DNA from: Streptomyces sp. ISL-87
GTDB taxonomy: Bacteria > Actinomycetota > Actinomycetes > Streptomycetales > Streptomycetaceae
Direction of reading: 5' to 3'
Assembly: GCF_018614095.1 (NCBI RefSeq)
Contig: NZ_JAGGOY010000012.1
Span: 18,135-82,134 of the forward strand
Length of the DNA stretch: 64,000 bases
Under the pieces are notes generated by a model. It did not search any database, was not told the DNA's origin, and saw only the letters and a list, made by a program, of their open reading frames with translations. The translations under genes and the position numbers were made by a program. Positions 57,869 through 64,000 of the stretch are shown here, one piece after another (the stretch's first letter is position 1; each line of letters opens with the position of its first letter).

Positions 57869-57897
57869 CGCAACCCGAGCCAGGGCCGTGGCGTTGA
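57869..57897 (+). promoter_or_regulatory. SigmaBldN-like promoter of first rodlin
   Basis: CGCAAC (57869-57874), 17-bp spacer, CGTTGA (57892-57897), about 45 nt before the rodlin start. The reported SigmaBldN pattern is CGTAAC-N16/17-CGTTGA; 11 of 12 positions match. Rodlin and chaplin genes are known SigmaBldN targets. Confidence 0.7.
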
Positions 57898-57942
57898 TCC
57901 GGGTGCTTCAGTGCCGGGCAATCCTGCAAAAAAGGGACGACA

Positions 57943-58353
57943 ATGATCAAGAAGATGATGGCGGCGGCCGCGGTCGCAACCTCGGTCGTGGGCATGGGTG
58001 CCGCCATGGCGCCGCAGGCGATGGCCATCGGGAACGACAACGGCATCAACACCGTGAACGGCAACGGGGCCTCGCAGATCTACGGCAACCAGGCCACCTA
58101 CGGCAACATGAGCCCGCAGATGGCGCTGATCCAGGGCTCCTTCAACAAGCCCTGCATCGCCCTGCCCGGGAAGGCCAGCGTGCAGTCCCTCGTCGGCGTG
58201 ATCCCGATCGGTGTCCAGGACCTCAACGTCCTCTCCAGCCCGCAGAACCAGCAGTGCACCGAGAACTCGACCCAGGCCAAGGGCGACGAGGCTCTCTCGC
58301 ACATCCTGGACAACATCCCGATCCTCTCCGGCAACATCTCCGCCGGCAGCTGA
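57943..58353 (+). CDS. rdlA: Rodlin (RdlA/RdlB type)
   Basis: A 136-residue secreted protein. The signal peptide ends near PQAMA; the mature part starts IGNDNGINTVNGNGASQIYG with the rodlin N-terminal repeat, then ALIQGSFNKPCIALPGKASV, LVGVIPIGVQDLNVL and SPQNQQCTENSTQAKGDE, ending HILDNIPILSGN. Two Cys (NKPC, NQQC). Rodlins form the rodlet layer with chaplins on Streptomyces aerial hyphae. ATG at 57943 after AAAGGGAC, with a SigmaBldN-like promoter upstream and a hairpin downstream. The A/B label relative to the second copy is arbitrary. Confidence 0.95.
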   Translation: MIKKMMAAAAVATSVVGMGAAMAPQAMAIGNDNGINTVNGNGASQIYGNQATYGNMSPQMALIQGSFNKPCIALPGKASVQSLVGVIPIGVQDLNVLSSPQNQQCTENSTQAKGDEALSHILDNIPILSGNISAGS

Positions 58354-58367
58354 TCGCACCCCCGTCA

Positions 58368-58404
58368 GCGAGGCCGCCGCACCTTTCGGTCGCGGCGGCC
58401 TCGC
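58368..58404 (+). terminator. 13-bp perfect hairpin after first rodlin
   Basis: GCGAGGCCGCCGC (58368-58380) and GCGGCGGCCTCGC (58392-58404), starting 14 nt after the rodlin stop. Confidence 0.85.
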
Positions 58405-58574
58405 CGCGTGCAGGGCAATCGATAATGACGGCGTAAATCCACTCCTAATTCATGGGCCACTGGCAACGGAGTGAATTGAGGAGCAGGCGCCGAAATTTCT
58501 GCGGTTTCTTTTCCCGAAGCCACTCGTTGTTATTTCTGCAGTGGATACGCCTCTGCGGGAAGGATCGAAATCAA

Positions 58575-58808
58575 ATGAAGTACAAGAAGGCAGTGGTGCT
58601 GGCCGCCGGCGCTCTGATGGCCGCCGGTGTCGCCTCCCCCGCCATGGCGGACGCCGACGCCACGGGCTACGCCGTGGGGTCCCCCGGCGTGCTGTCCGGC
58701 AACCTGCTCCAGGTCCCGGTGCACGTCCCGGTGAACGTCTGCGGCAACACCGTGAACATCATCGCCCTGCTGAACCCGGCCTTCGGCAATCACTGCATCA
58801 ACGCCTGA
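58575..58808 (+). CDS. Short chaplin
   Basis: A 77-residue protein. Signal peptide MKYKKAVVLAAGALMAAGVA is cleaved near PAMA; the mature chaplin domain is GSPGVLSGNLLQVPVHVPVN and VCGNTVNIIALLNPAFGNHC, with the two conserved Cys. Secreted chaplins are amyloid-forming surfactants that let hyphae leave the aqueous surface and coat aerial hyphae. ATG at 58575. No BldN-type promoter could be identified upstream (58405-58570). A strong hairpin follows. Confidence 0.95.
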   Translation: MKYKKAVVLAAGALMAAGVASPAMADADATGYAVGSPGVLSGNLLQVPVHVPVNVCGNTVNIIALLNPAFGNHCINA

Positions 58809-58844
58809 CGACGCAGCTTTGCCCGCGAGGGCAGACCTCCTCGG

Positions 58845-58884
58845 GGTGGCCTCGGAGTGCACGGCGGCGCACTCCGAGGCCACC
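58845..58884 (+). terminator. 16-bp perfect hairpin after chaplin
   Basis: GGTGGCCTCGGAGTGC (58845-58860) pairs with GCACTCCGAGGCCACC (58869-58884), 8-nt loop, 36 nt after the chaplin stop and 45 nt before the next start. Confidence 0.88.
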
Positions 58885-58929
58885 TTCGATTCAGCACCGG
58901 CGGCAGAGCCGGTAGACAGGGAAGGACCC

Positions 58930-59922
58930 ATGCGACAGGTACTGAGCCGACAGGTACTGGGCAAGGGGATGCTCACGGCCGCGGCCGCGTCCAGCCTGCT
59001 GTCGATCGCGACCGGCGCGGCGTACGCGTCCGGGGCGACGGCCGAGGCCTCGCATTCGCCGGGCGTGCTGGCCGGCAACAGCGTCTCGGTACCGATCACG
59101 TTCTCACCGAACGTGTGCGGCAACAGCGTGGACGGCGGCGGCGCCCTGAACCCCGCGTTCGGCAACCACTGCGCCACCACGACCGGCTCCGACGCCGGCC
59201 ACGACTACGCGCGCTACCTCAGCCCCGAGCACGCCGAGGCCTTCGAGCAGTACCTCGACGAGCGCGACGCACGGCGCACCCTGCCGCGCCAGCGCGACGA
59301 GGAACCACGCCACGAGGACCAGGGGTACGGGGAACAGCGCCAGCAGGAGCCCCGGCAGCAGGAGCCCCGTCACGAGGAGCCCCGGTACGAGGAATCCCGG
59401 CAGCAGGAGCCCCGTCACGAGGAGCCCCGTCACGAGGAATCCCGGCAGCAGGAGCCGCGGGCCGAAGGCAGTCACGCCGGTAACCCCGGTCACGACGGCT
59501 ACGGCGGCCCCGGCGGGGAGGACCGGCAGACCAACGGCGGCGACGAGGAGTGCGACGACCACCCTCAGCCCGAGGCGCAGTACCCGGCTCCGCACACGCT
59601 CCCCGCCCCGGCGCCCCACACCCCGGAGCAGGAGACCCCCGCACAGGAGGCACCGGCACCGCAGCCCGAGGTGCAGCCCGCGCCCGAGCAGCAGCCGGTC
59701 CCGCTTCCCGCGCCGGCATCCGTCCCGGGCCAGGAGCAGGAAACCCCCCACACGCTCCCCGCCCCGGCCCCGTCGGCACCGGCGGCACCGGCCCTCCACG
59801 TTCCCGCCCCCGCGCAGGAACTGGCCGAGACCGGTGCGGGTCAGCCCGCGGCCGCGGCGGCCCTCGCCACGGCTCTGATCCTGGGTGGCGCCATTCTGTA
59901 CCGGAGGTCCCGTATCGCCTGA
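58930..59922 (+). CDS. Sortase-anchored long chaplin with one chaplin domain
   Basis: A 330-residue protein. A signal peptide (about 1-38) is followed by one chaplin domain (about 40-82): SPGVLAGNSVSVPITFSPNV, CGNSVDGGGALNPAFGNHC. Next come a charged Gln/Glu/Arg/His region with repeats like QQEPRHEEPR (about 115-178), a Gly-rich piece, and a Pro/Glu/Gln-rich spacer (PAPHTLPAP, QPEVQPAPEQQP). The sorting signal is LAETG, then a hydrophobic helix and RRSRIA. ChpA-C of S. coelicolor have two chaplin domains; here there is one. LAxTG is a target of class E sortases. ATG at 58930 behind GGGAAGG. Confidence 0.9.
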   Translation: MRQVLSRQVLGKGMLTAAAASSLLSIATGAAYASGATAEASHSPGVLAGNSVSVPITFSPNVCGNSVDGGGALNPAFGNHCATTTGSDAGHDYARYLSPEHAEAFEQYLDERDARRTLPRQRDEEPRHEDQGYGEQRQQEPRQQEPRHEEPRYEESRQQEPRHEEPRHEESRQQEPRAEGSHAGNPGHDGYGGPGGEDRQTNGGDEECDDHPQPEAQYPAPHTLPAPAPHTPEQETPAQEAPAPQPEVQPAPEQQPVPLPAPASVPGQEQETPHTLPAPAPSAPAAPALHVPAPAQELAETGAGQPAAAAALATALILGGAILYRRSRIA

Positions 59923-59948
59923 GGGCAATACCGGTAATCGGAAGAAAT

Positions 59949-59986
59949 ATCGGCCGGAGAATCCTTTGTCGGATTCTCCGGCCGAT
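59949..59986 (+). terminator. 16-bp perfect hairpin after long chaplin
   Basis: ATCGGCCGGAGAATCC (59949-59964) and GGATTCTCCGGCCGAT (59971-59986), 6-nt loop, 27 nt after the stop. Confidence 0.88.
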
Positions 59987-60107
59987 GCTGTTGACTCATT
60001 CGTTTCCGCGTTTGGTCTCGGCACGGTCACGCGTTTCCGCAGCGGCGCCGAATCGTTACCCAGGGCGAAAGTGGCGCGACGGTCGCCACTGGAAAAGGAT
60101 TTCGAAA

Positions 60108-60455
60108 ATGAAGCTCTCGAAGGTCGCCGCTGTCGTCGCCGGCTCCGTCGCCGCCCTCGGCGCCTCCGCCCCCGCCTTCGCCGCCGATTCTGCGGCCGGG
60201 ATGCCCCCCATGAGCGTGACGAGCGGGGTGACGGAGGTGGTGAACGCCGTCAACCCCGTCTCGGAGGCCCTTCCCGAGACCCTGGGCGACGCGGTGGCCG
60301 AGCAGGGTCAGACCGTCGGCAAGGCCGTGGGCGCCGTGCAGAGCGTCAACAAGGTCCGCAACAATGCGCCGGGCGAGGTACTCGGCCTCGCGAACGGGGC
60401 CACCCAGGCCTCCCCGCTCCTCGGCGGCGTGAAGCTCAACGGCGGGGCCCACTGA
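60108..60455 (+). CDS. Small secreted protein in chaplin/rodlin cluster
   Basis: A 115-residue protein. Signal peptide KVAAVVAGSVAALGASAPAFA, then a hydrophilic, Val/Asn/Ala-rich mature chain (VTEVVNAVNPVSEALPE, GKAVGAVQSVNKVRNNAPGEVL) without Cys. It looks helical or disordered, unlike chaplins. No known family. ATG at 60108, ribosome-binding AAAGGAT. It ends just before a bidirectional terminator. A minor component of the surface layer is possible, on context alone. Confidence 0.8.
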   Translation: MKLSKVAAVVAGSVAALGASAPAFAADSAAGMPPMSVTSGVTEVVNAVNPVSEALPETLGDAVAEQGQTVGKAVGAVQSVNKVRNNAPGEVLGLANGATQASPLLGGVKLNGGAH

Positions 60456-60469
60456 ACCGCCCCGGACAA

Positions 60470-60510
60470 GACTGTGGGCGCCACCGGCGAGGCCGGGGGC
60501 GCCCACAGTC
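60470..60510. terminator. 13-bp hairpin shared by convergent genes
   Basis: GACTGTGGGCGCC (60470-60482) pairs with GGCGCCCACAGTC (60498-60510) between the small secreted gene and the convergent chaplin; it can end both transcripts. Confidence 0.88.
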
Positions 60511-60527
60511 AGGTGTGCCGACTGACG

Positions 60528-60767
60528 TCAGTCGTTGACGCAGATGTTGCCGAACGTGGGGTTCAGCGCCGCGATGAAGTTCACGGTGTTGCCGCAGATG
60601 TTCACCGGGATGTGGACCGGGACCTGGAGCAGGTTGCCGGAGAGGACGCCGGGGGAACCCACGGCCGCGCCCTCGGCCGACGCGTCGGCGACGGCGGAGC
60701 CGGCGGCACCGGCCGCGGCGAGACCGGCGGTGGCCAGAACCAGGGCGGCCTTCTTGGCAGAGTTCAT
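60528..60767 (-). CDS. Short chaplin (minus strand)
   Basis: A 79-residue protein. Signal peptide KKAALVLATAGLAAAGAAGS; mature chaplin domain GSPGVLSGNLLQVPVHIPVN, ICGNTVNFIAALNPTFGN and CVND at the C-terminus, with both Cys. It differs from the plus-strand chaplin (Ile for Val, FGNIC, CVND tail), so it is a separate paralogue. ATG at 60767. A SigmaBldN-like promoter lies about 110 nt upstream, leaving a long leader. Confidence 0.95.
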   Translation of the reverse strand: MNSAKKAALVLATAGLAAAGAAGSAVADASAEGAAVGSPGVLSGNLLQVPVHIPVNICGNTVNFIAALNPTFGNICVND

Positions 60768-60878
60768 GGGAAGTGCACCTTCTGTTCGATGTTCTGCCCC
60801 GATCCGGGGCTCACACCGAGCGAAACGGTCCACCTTGCCATGACGACACGGGTCCGGACGCAATCAGACCTGTTCAGC

Positions 60879-60906
60879 TCAATAGTCGTAACCATGCACG
60901 GTTACG
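60879..60906 (-). promoter_or_regulatory. SigmaBldN-like promoter of minus-strand chaplin
   Basis: On the minus strand: CGTAAC (60906-60901), 16-bp spacer, TATTGA (60884-60879). The -35 is a perfect match and the -10 matches four of six to CGTTGA. The same site is half of an inverted repeat, CGTAACC-N6-GGTTACG (60887-60906), so the -35 motif also occurs on the plus strand. It overlaps the 3' end of the next gene. Confidence 0.62.
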
Positions 60907-61519
60907 GCAGGTTCGGGACGTCCGGAATGTCGGGGATCGCCGGCGCCTCGGGCACGAGTTCCACCGGCGGCGCCACCGGAGCCACCGGAGCCACCGGAGC
61001 CACCGGAGCCACCGGAGCTACCGGAGCTACCGGAGCTACCGGAGCCACCGGAGCTACCGGATCGGCGACCGGCAGCTTCGGGATCGGGACGTCCGGGATC
61101 TCCGGGATGGGAACGTCCGGGATGGGAACGTCCGGGATGGGAACGTCCGGAATCGGGACGTCCGGGATCGTGATCCCGGGGATCGGGATGTCCGGGATGT
61201 CCGGAATCTCGGGGATCGCCGGCAGGTCCGGCAGCGTCGGGAGCTGGATGGACGGGAGTTTCACCCCGGGCAGCAGGGTCCCCAGCGAATTGAGGAGATC
61301 CTCCAGGGTCTTGGACACCCCGGCGAGGATGTCGTCGAGCGGGCCGGCTGCCGCCGCGCGCTGGTCGATCTCCTGCTGGGCGGCCTCCACCCGCTTCGTG
61401 ACGGCGGCGGAGTCCGCACCGTCCGCGGCGCCCGCGGGGGCGGCCGCGCCGGAGAGTATGACGACCGCGAGGGCCGACGGGACAAGGACGCGGATGCGAG
61501 ACGACTTCGTGTGGCGCAT
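60902..61519 (-). CDS. Secreted proline-repeat protein (IPDVP and PVA repeats)
   Basis: A 205-residue protein. A signal peptide (about 1-32, IRVLVPSALAVVILSGAAAP) precedes a helical segment (VEAAQQEIDQRAAAAG, LDDILAGVSKTLEDLLNSLG). Then come stretches of PDIP/IPDVP repeats (five-residue period) and about ten PVA triplets, ending PAIPDIPDVPNLP. It probably forms an extended rod or stalk. No Cys, no sorting motif. It sits in the surface-protein cluster, so a coat role is inferred from context. ATG at 61519. Confidence 0.82.
   Translation of the reverse strand: MRHTKSSRIRVLVPSALAVVILSGAAAPAGAADGADSAAVTKRVEAAQQEIDQRAAAAGPLDDILAGVSKTLEDLLNSLGTLLPGVKLPSIQLPTLPDLPAIPEIPDIPDIPIPGITIPDVPIPDVPIPDVPIPDVPIPEIPDVPIPKLPVADPVAPVAPVAPVAPVAPVAPVAPVAPVAPVAPPVELVPEAPAIPDIPDVPNLP
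60970..61165. repeat. 9-bp and 15-bp coding repeats
   Basis: About ten copies of the 9-bp GGAGCCACC/GGAGCTACC (60970-61060; codes PVA on the minus strand) and, at about 61104-61165, several 15-bp GGGATGGGAACGTCC-type units (code VPIPD). Units are multiples of three. Confidence 0.88.
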
Positions 61520-61727
61520 GGGAGTTCCTTCTGGTGGTCGCGCTTAGGCGGACCGAACGATCCGCTTCCTTACTCACCGTGCGAACACCTTCCACGGACC
61601 GCAACCGGAACGCAGCCGGATGCCTCCCGCCACTGGGGGCTACGTACGGACTTCGGGCAGGCGTCCGGGGCAGGCTCACCCACGCCGGGGAAAAGCACAC
61701 CCCGAACGGACCGTTTGAGTGAAGAAA

Positions 61728-61757
61728 CGGAACCAACCCCCTGGCAGGCCGGTTGGT
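61728..61757 (+). promoter_or_regulatory. Weak BldN-like promoter and ACCAACC dyad before second rodlin
   Basis: CGGAAC (61728-61733) with a 17-bp spacer to GGTTGG (61751-61756), about 46 nt before the rodlin start, similar to the first rodlin's layout but a poorer match. ACCAACC (61732-61738) and GGTTGGT (61751-61757) form a dyad. The rest of 61520-61802 shows nothing else definite. Confidence 0.3.
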
Positions 61758-61802
61758 CAGGGCGCTCCACTAGCGGGCACTCGTGCGACAAAAGGACCAA
61801 TG

Positions 61803-62213
61803 ATGCTTAAGAAGATCATGACCGCTGCCGCGGTTACCGCCGTTGCGGTCGGCGCGGGCGCTGCTGTTGCGGCCCCGGCCATGGCCATCGGCAACGACAA
61901 CGGGATCAACACCATCAACGGAAATGGTGCCCACCAGATCTACGGGAACCAGAAGACCCACGGCGACCTGAGCCCGCAGCTCAGCCTGGTCCAGGGCACC
62001 CTGAACAAGCCCTGCATCGCCCTGCCGCAGAAGATCAACGTCCAGTCGCTCGTCGGCGCGGTCCCGATCGGTGTCCAGGACATCAACGTCCTGTCCAACC
62101 CGCAGAACCAGCAGTGCACCGAGAACTCCACCCAGGCGAAGGGCGACGAGCCGCTCTCGCACATCCTGGACAACATCCCGATCCTGTCGGGCAACGCCTC
62201 GGTCGGCAGCTGA
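61803..62213 (+). CDS. rdlB: Rodlin (second copy)
   Basis: A 136-residue secreted protein, same length and layout as the first rodlin: signal peptide MLKKIMTAAAVTAVAVGAGA, mature IGNDNGINTINGNGAHQIYG, then QSLVGAVPIGVQDINVLSN and NQQCTENSTQAKGDE; two Cys. Mid-region differs (THGDLSPQLSLVQG, LPQKINV). Two ATGs adjoin; 61803 fits AAGGA spacing. The two rodlins flank the chaplin genes, 3.9 kb apart, in the same direction. Confidence 0.95.
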   Translation: MLKKIMTAAAVTAVAVGAGAAVAAPAMAIGNDNGINTINGNGAHQIYGNQKTHGDLSPQLSLVQGTLNKPCIALPQKINVQSLVGAVPIGVQDINVLSNPQNQQCTENSTQAKGDEPLSHILDNIPILSGNASVGS

Positions 62214-62264
62214 CGTCCACTCCCTTTTACGGCACGGCCCTCTGGCGCCCGTGGAGCGATGTGA

Positions 62265-62301
62265 CGAGGGCCCCGGCAGCCTCCAGTTGCCGGGGCCCTC
62301 G
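62265..62301. terminator. 14-bp perfect hairpin between rodlin and VKOR genes
   Basis: CGAGGGCCCCGGCA (62265-62278) and TGCCGGGGCCCTCG (62288-62301), 9-nt loop, between convergent genes, so likely bidirectional. Confidence 0.88.
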
Positions 62302-62320
62302 CATGCGCGGTGCGAGCGGC

Positions 62321-62971
62321 TCAGCCGGTCCAGAACTCCCACCACCGGGTGAGGATCAGCATCCCGATCACTCCGACGTGCAGGGCGGGCGGGGCCCAGC
62401 CGAACTCGGTGAAGAATTCCCGCACCGGGCCGGGTGCGGGCAGTGCGCCCGTACGGACGTTGTGCGCGGTGACCGCCCAGAACATCAGCAGCGTCGCCGT
62501 CCAGGCCAGACAGCACCACAGGCACAGCGCGTTGATCTCGTACAGCGACTGGACCATCAGCCAGGAGCAGAAGCCGACTCCGAAGAGCGTGCCCGCGTTC
62601 AGGCCTAGCCAGAACCAGCCGCGGTAGCGGGCGCCGGCCAGCAGGCCCGCGCCGACGCACACCACGACCGCGTAGGCGACCAGTCCGAGCATCGGGTTGG
62701 GAAAGCCGAAGGCCGCCGCCTGCTCGCTCTGCATGACGCTGCCGCAGGAGACCACGGGGTTGAGGCTGCACGCCGGCTTGAAGTCCGGGTCCTCCAGCAG
62801 GAGGAACTTGTCGAGCGTGATCACCCAGGAGGCCAGCACCCCGGCGGCCCCGGTGAGCAGCAGCAGCCAGGCCGGCCCCCTGGGGGGCGCGTCGGACTCG
62901 CTCTCGGTTCGCGTGCGGGGCCGCCCCTGCCGACGCGGGGCACCCACTGTATTCGTTGCCATGCCGCCCAT
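62321..62971 (-). CDS. Vitamin K epoxide reductase (VKOR) family protein
   Basis: A 216-residue membrane protein with about five helices. The loop cysteines are ACSLNPVVSCGSV and the active-site CxxC is in LCLWCCLAW. In actinobacteria VKOR reoxidises a DsbA-like partner, driving disulfide formation in exported proteins using quinone. Chaplins and rodlins next door have paired Cys, a suggestive but unproven link. Start uncertain: ATG 62971 (GCGGGACT upstream) or 62962. Convergent with the second rodlin. Confidence 0.88.
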   Translation of the reverse strand: MGGMATNTVGAPRRQGRPRTRTESESDAPPRGPAWLLLLTGAAGVLASWVITLDKFLLLEDPDFKPACSLNPVVSCGSVMQSEQAAAFGFPNPMLGLVAYAVVVCVGAGLLAGARYRGWFWLGLNAGTLFGVGFCSWLMVQSLYEINALCLWCCLAWTATLLMFWAVTAHNVRTGALPAPGPVREFFTEFGWAPPALHVGVIGMLILTRWWEFWTG

Positions 62972-63154
62972 AGTCCCGCGCTCCCTCCCAAACTCGGCCG
63001 AACCATGCCTGCCCATATGGAAGTTGACCTGAAGGTGTGGCGGGAACCCCTGTTGCCTCCCGGACGTTTTACCGAATCCCGGACGCGATGTCAGAGCCAG
63101 GGGCTACGTTGAGCTTCCGCGAAGTAACTAGCTGCGACGGCCTGGAGACCCACC

Positions 63155-63907
63155 TTGAGCGATCCGTACGAGACAACCGAGGCGCACCTCGAGCGACTCC
63201 TGGGCCGCGCCCTCAACTCCTACGACCTGCCTGACGGGTTGGTCGAGCGCCTCGGCACAGCGCTCGCCCACAGCTCTTCGCTGTACACCACCCACCACAG
63301 CCCGGCGGCGGGTCTGTGGCGGGAGACCCACCGGCACACGTACCTGCTGGCAGACGGCGGGGCGGTGTCACTGTGGGAGCTGGCGTACCGGCTGGAGGGC
63401 GACCGGACCATCCGGCACGAGATATTCGCGGGCACGGCGGAGGCCTCGCTGGCGGTGGCCCGGCTGTTCGGCGAGATCCCGTCGAAGTCGATACTGACGG
63501 AGGAGTCGCCGGAGGCCGATGTGGCGGCGCTGAGCGCGCTGTTCGCGACGTCGGATCCGGCGCGGCGACACCGGGAGTACGAGGTGGACCAGTCCGCCGA
63601 CCACGCCCGGCGGGTGCTGCGCCGCGCGGAGAACACGGACCGGCCGGGTGAGCGGGTGGCGCGGCGGCTGCGGTCGGCGTACGCGCACCAGATCACCCAG
63701 GCGTTCGGGGGCCGCCAGTGCCTGGCGGACGGGCGGGACGCGGGATTCAGCCTGTACGAGCACGCGTTCGTCCTGCTGGACGGGGGCGAGGTCAGCCTGT
63801 GGGAGGTCGAGCACACGGCGACACCGGACGGTCGGCACATGTGCGAGGTGTATGAGACCGAGGCCGTCGCCCGCGGAGCGATGAAACTCCGCGCCCGCGT
63901 CCGCTGA
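63155..63907 (+). CDS. Streptomyces conserved protein (DUF6227-like)
   Basis: A 250-residue soluble protein (SDPYETTEAHLERLLGRALN, LWRETHRHTYLLADGGAVSL, RLFGEIPSKSILTEES, LYEHAFVLLDGGEVSLWEVE). The pattern resembles DUF6227, a Streptomyces family of unknown function; the pair of similar segments (LLADGGAVSLWE and LLDGGEVSLWE) suggests an internal duplication. TTG start at 63155 with GGAG 7 nt upstream. No signal peptide. Confidence 0.78.
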   Translation: MSDPYETTEAHLERLLGRALNSYDLPDGLVERLGTALAHSSSLYTTHHSPAAGLWRETHRHTYLLADGGAVSLWELAYRLEGDRTIRHEIFAGTAEASLAVARLFGEIPSKSILTEESPEADVAALSALFATSDPARRHREYEVDQSADHARRVLRRAENTDRPGERVARRLRSAYAHQITQAFGGRQCLADGRDAGFSLYEHAFVLLDGGEVSLWEVEHTATPDGRHMCEVYETEAVARGAMKLRARVR

Positions 63908-63921
63908 CCCGGCCCACGGCA

Positions 63922-64000
63922 CACCCCCGGGGCGGAGCCCCGGGGAACGGTGGAAGGGCGGGTAGGGGACAGCCCCGCAGGGCTAGTGCCGTGGCCGGAA
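63922..64000. repeat. Intergenic repeat, right edge of window
   Basis: CCCCCGGGGCGGAGCCCCGGGG followed by AACGGTGGAAGGGCGGG and GGGGACAGCCCCGCAGGG, the same family as the 8.4-kb array. It can fold into a strong hairpin after the DUF6227-like gene and may act as its terminator. Confidence 0.75.

Overview
The window is a 64-kb piece of an actinobacterial chromosome, almost certainly Streptomyces. The sequence is very GC-rich with strong third-position GC bias. It carries rodlins and chaplins (surface proteins of aerial hyphae), a SepX/GlpR division gene, many GTG/TTG starts, 4-nt ATGA/GTGA overlaps inside operons, and the dispersed GC-rich intergenic repeat common in this genus. No integrase, transposase, plasmid gene or CRISPR array was seen.

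Layout, left half. 1-8.4 kb: the 3' part of a tricorn-type protease; a CsbD-like small protein; a coupled operon of Baeyer-Villiger-type monooxygenase, alpha/beta hydrolase and SDR with a divergent MerR regulator; exonuclease III; and a GNAT. The 3' ends of merR and the exonuclease gene meet in a perfect 27-bp triplication. 8.4-11.7 kb: an array of the intergenic repeat, a CoA-transferase, an unknown protein of atypical codon use, and tRNA-Ala(CGC). 11.8-17.1 kb: glpR/sepX, a RimJ-like GNAT, mogA, moaC, glp/moeA and galU on one strand, joining molybdenum cofactor chemistry to a cell-division locus. 17.1-26.9 kb: 5-FTHF cyclo-ligase, penicillin acylase, a cation/proton antiporter, an MFS exporter, FmdB behind a CIRCE-like operator, MTA phosphorylase, a decayed pyrF-like fragment, a CpaB-like protein and mscL. 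27-35 kb: a five-gene molybdopterin oxidoreductase operon with Rieske and NarI-like subunits, then LtrA and a cytochrome P450. 35-41 kb: several secreted or hypothetical proteins, a PAS-GAF-SpoIIE-ATPase regulator and a flavoprotein.

Layout, right half. 41-57.4 kb is an exopolysaccharide (EPS) locus. It holds an ATP-grasp protein, a GH26-like secreted glycosidase, and a long minus-strand operon: secreted DUF3344-like protein, GT4, priming phosphotransferase, Wzy-like polymerase, MurJ/Wzx-like flippase, polysaccharide deacetylase, second GT4, Wzz-like and FemAB/GNAT. Many of these proteins carry in-frame tandem-repeat expansions; the flippase has about 550 extra N-terminal residues. 57.5-62.2 kb is a hyphal surface-protein cluster: a frameshifted chaplin, two rodlins, two intact short chaplins, a one-domain chaplin with a LAETG sorting signal, a small secreted protein and a secreted proline-repeat protein. 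Most transcription units there end in long perfect hairpins, and two have SigmaBldN-like promoters. The window closes with a VKOR homologue, a DUF6227-like protein and another intergenic repeat.

The EPS operon and the amyloid-like coat proteins lie side by side, so this end of the window reads as one locus for building the hyphal surface matrix. That linkage is inference. Function calls rest on motifs read by eye; no database search was run.
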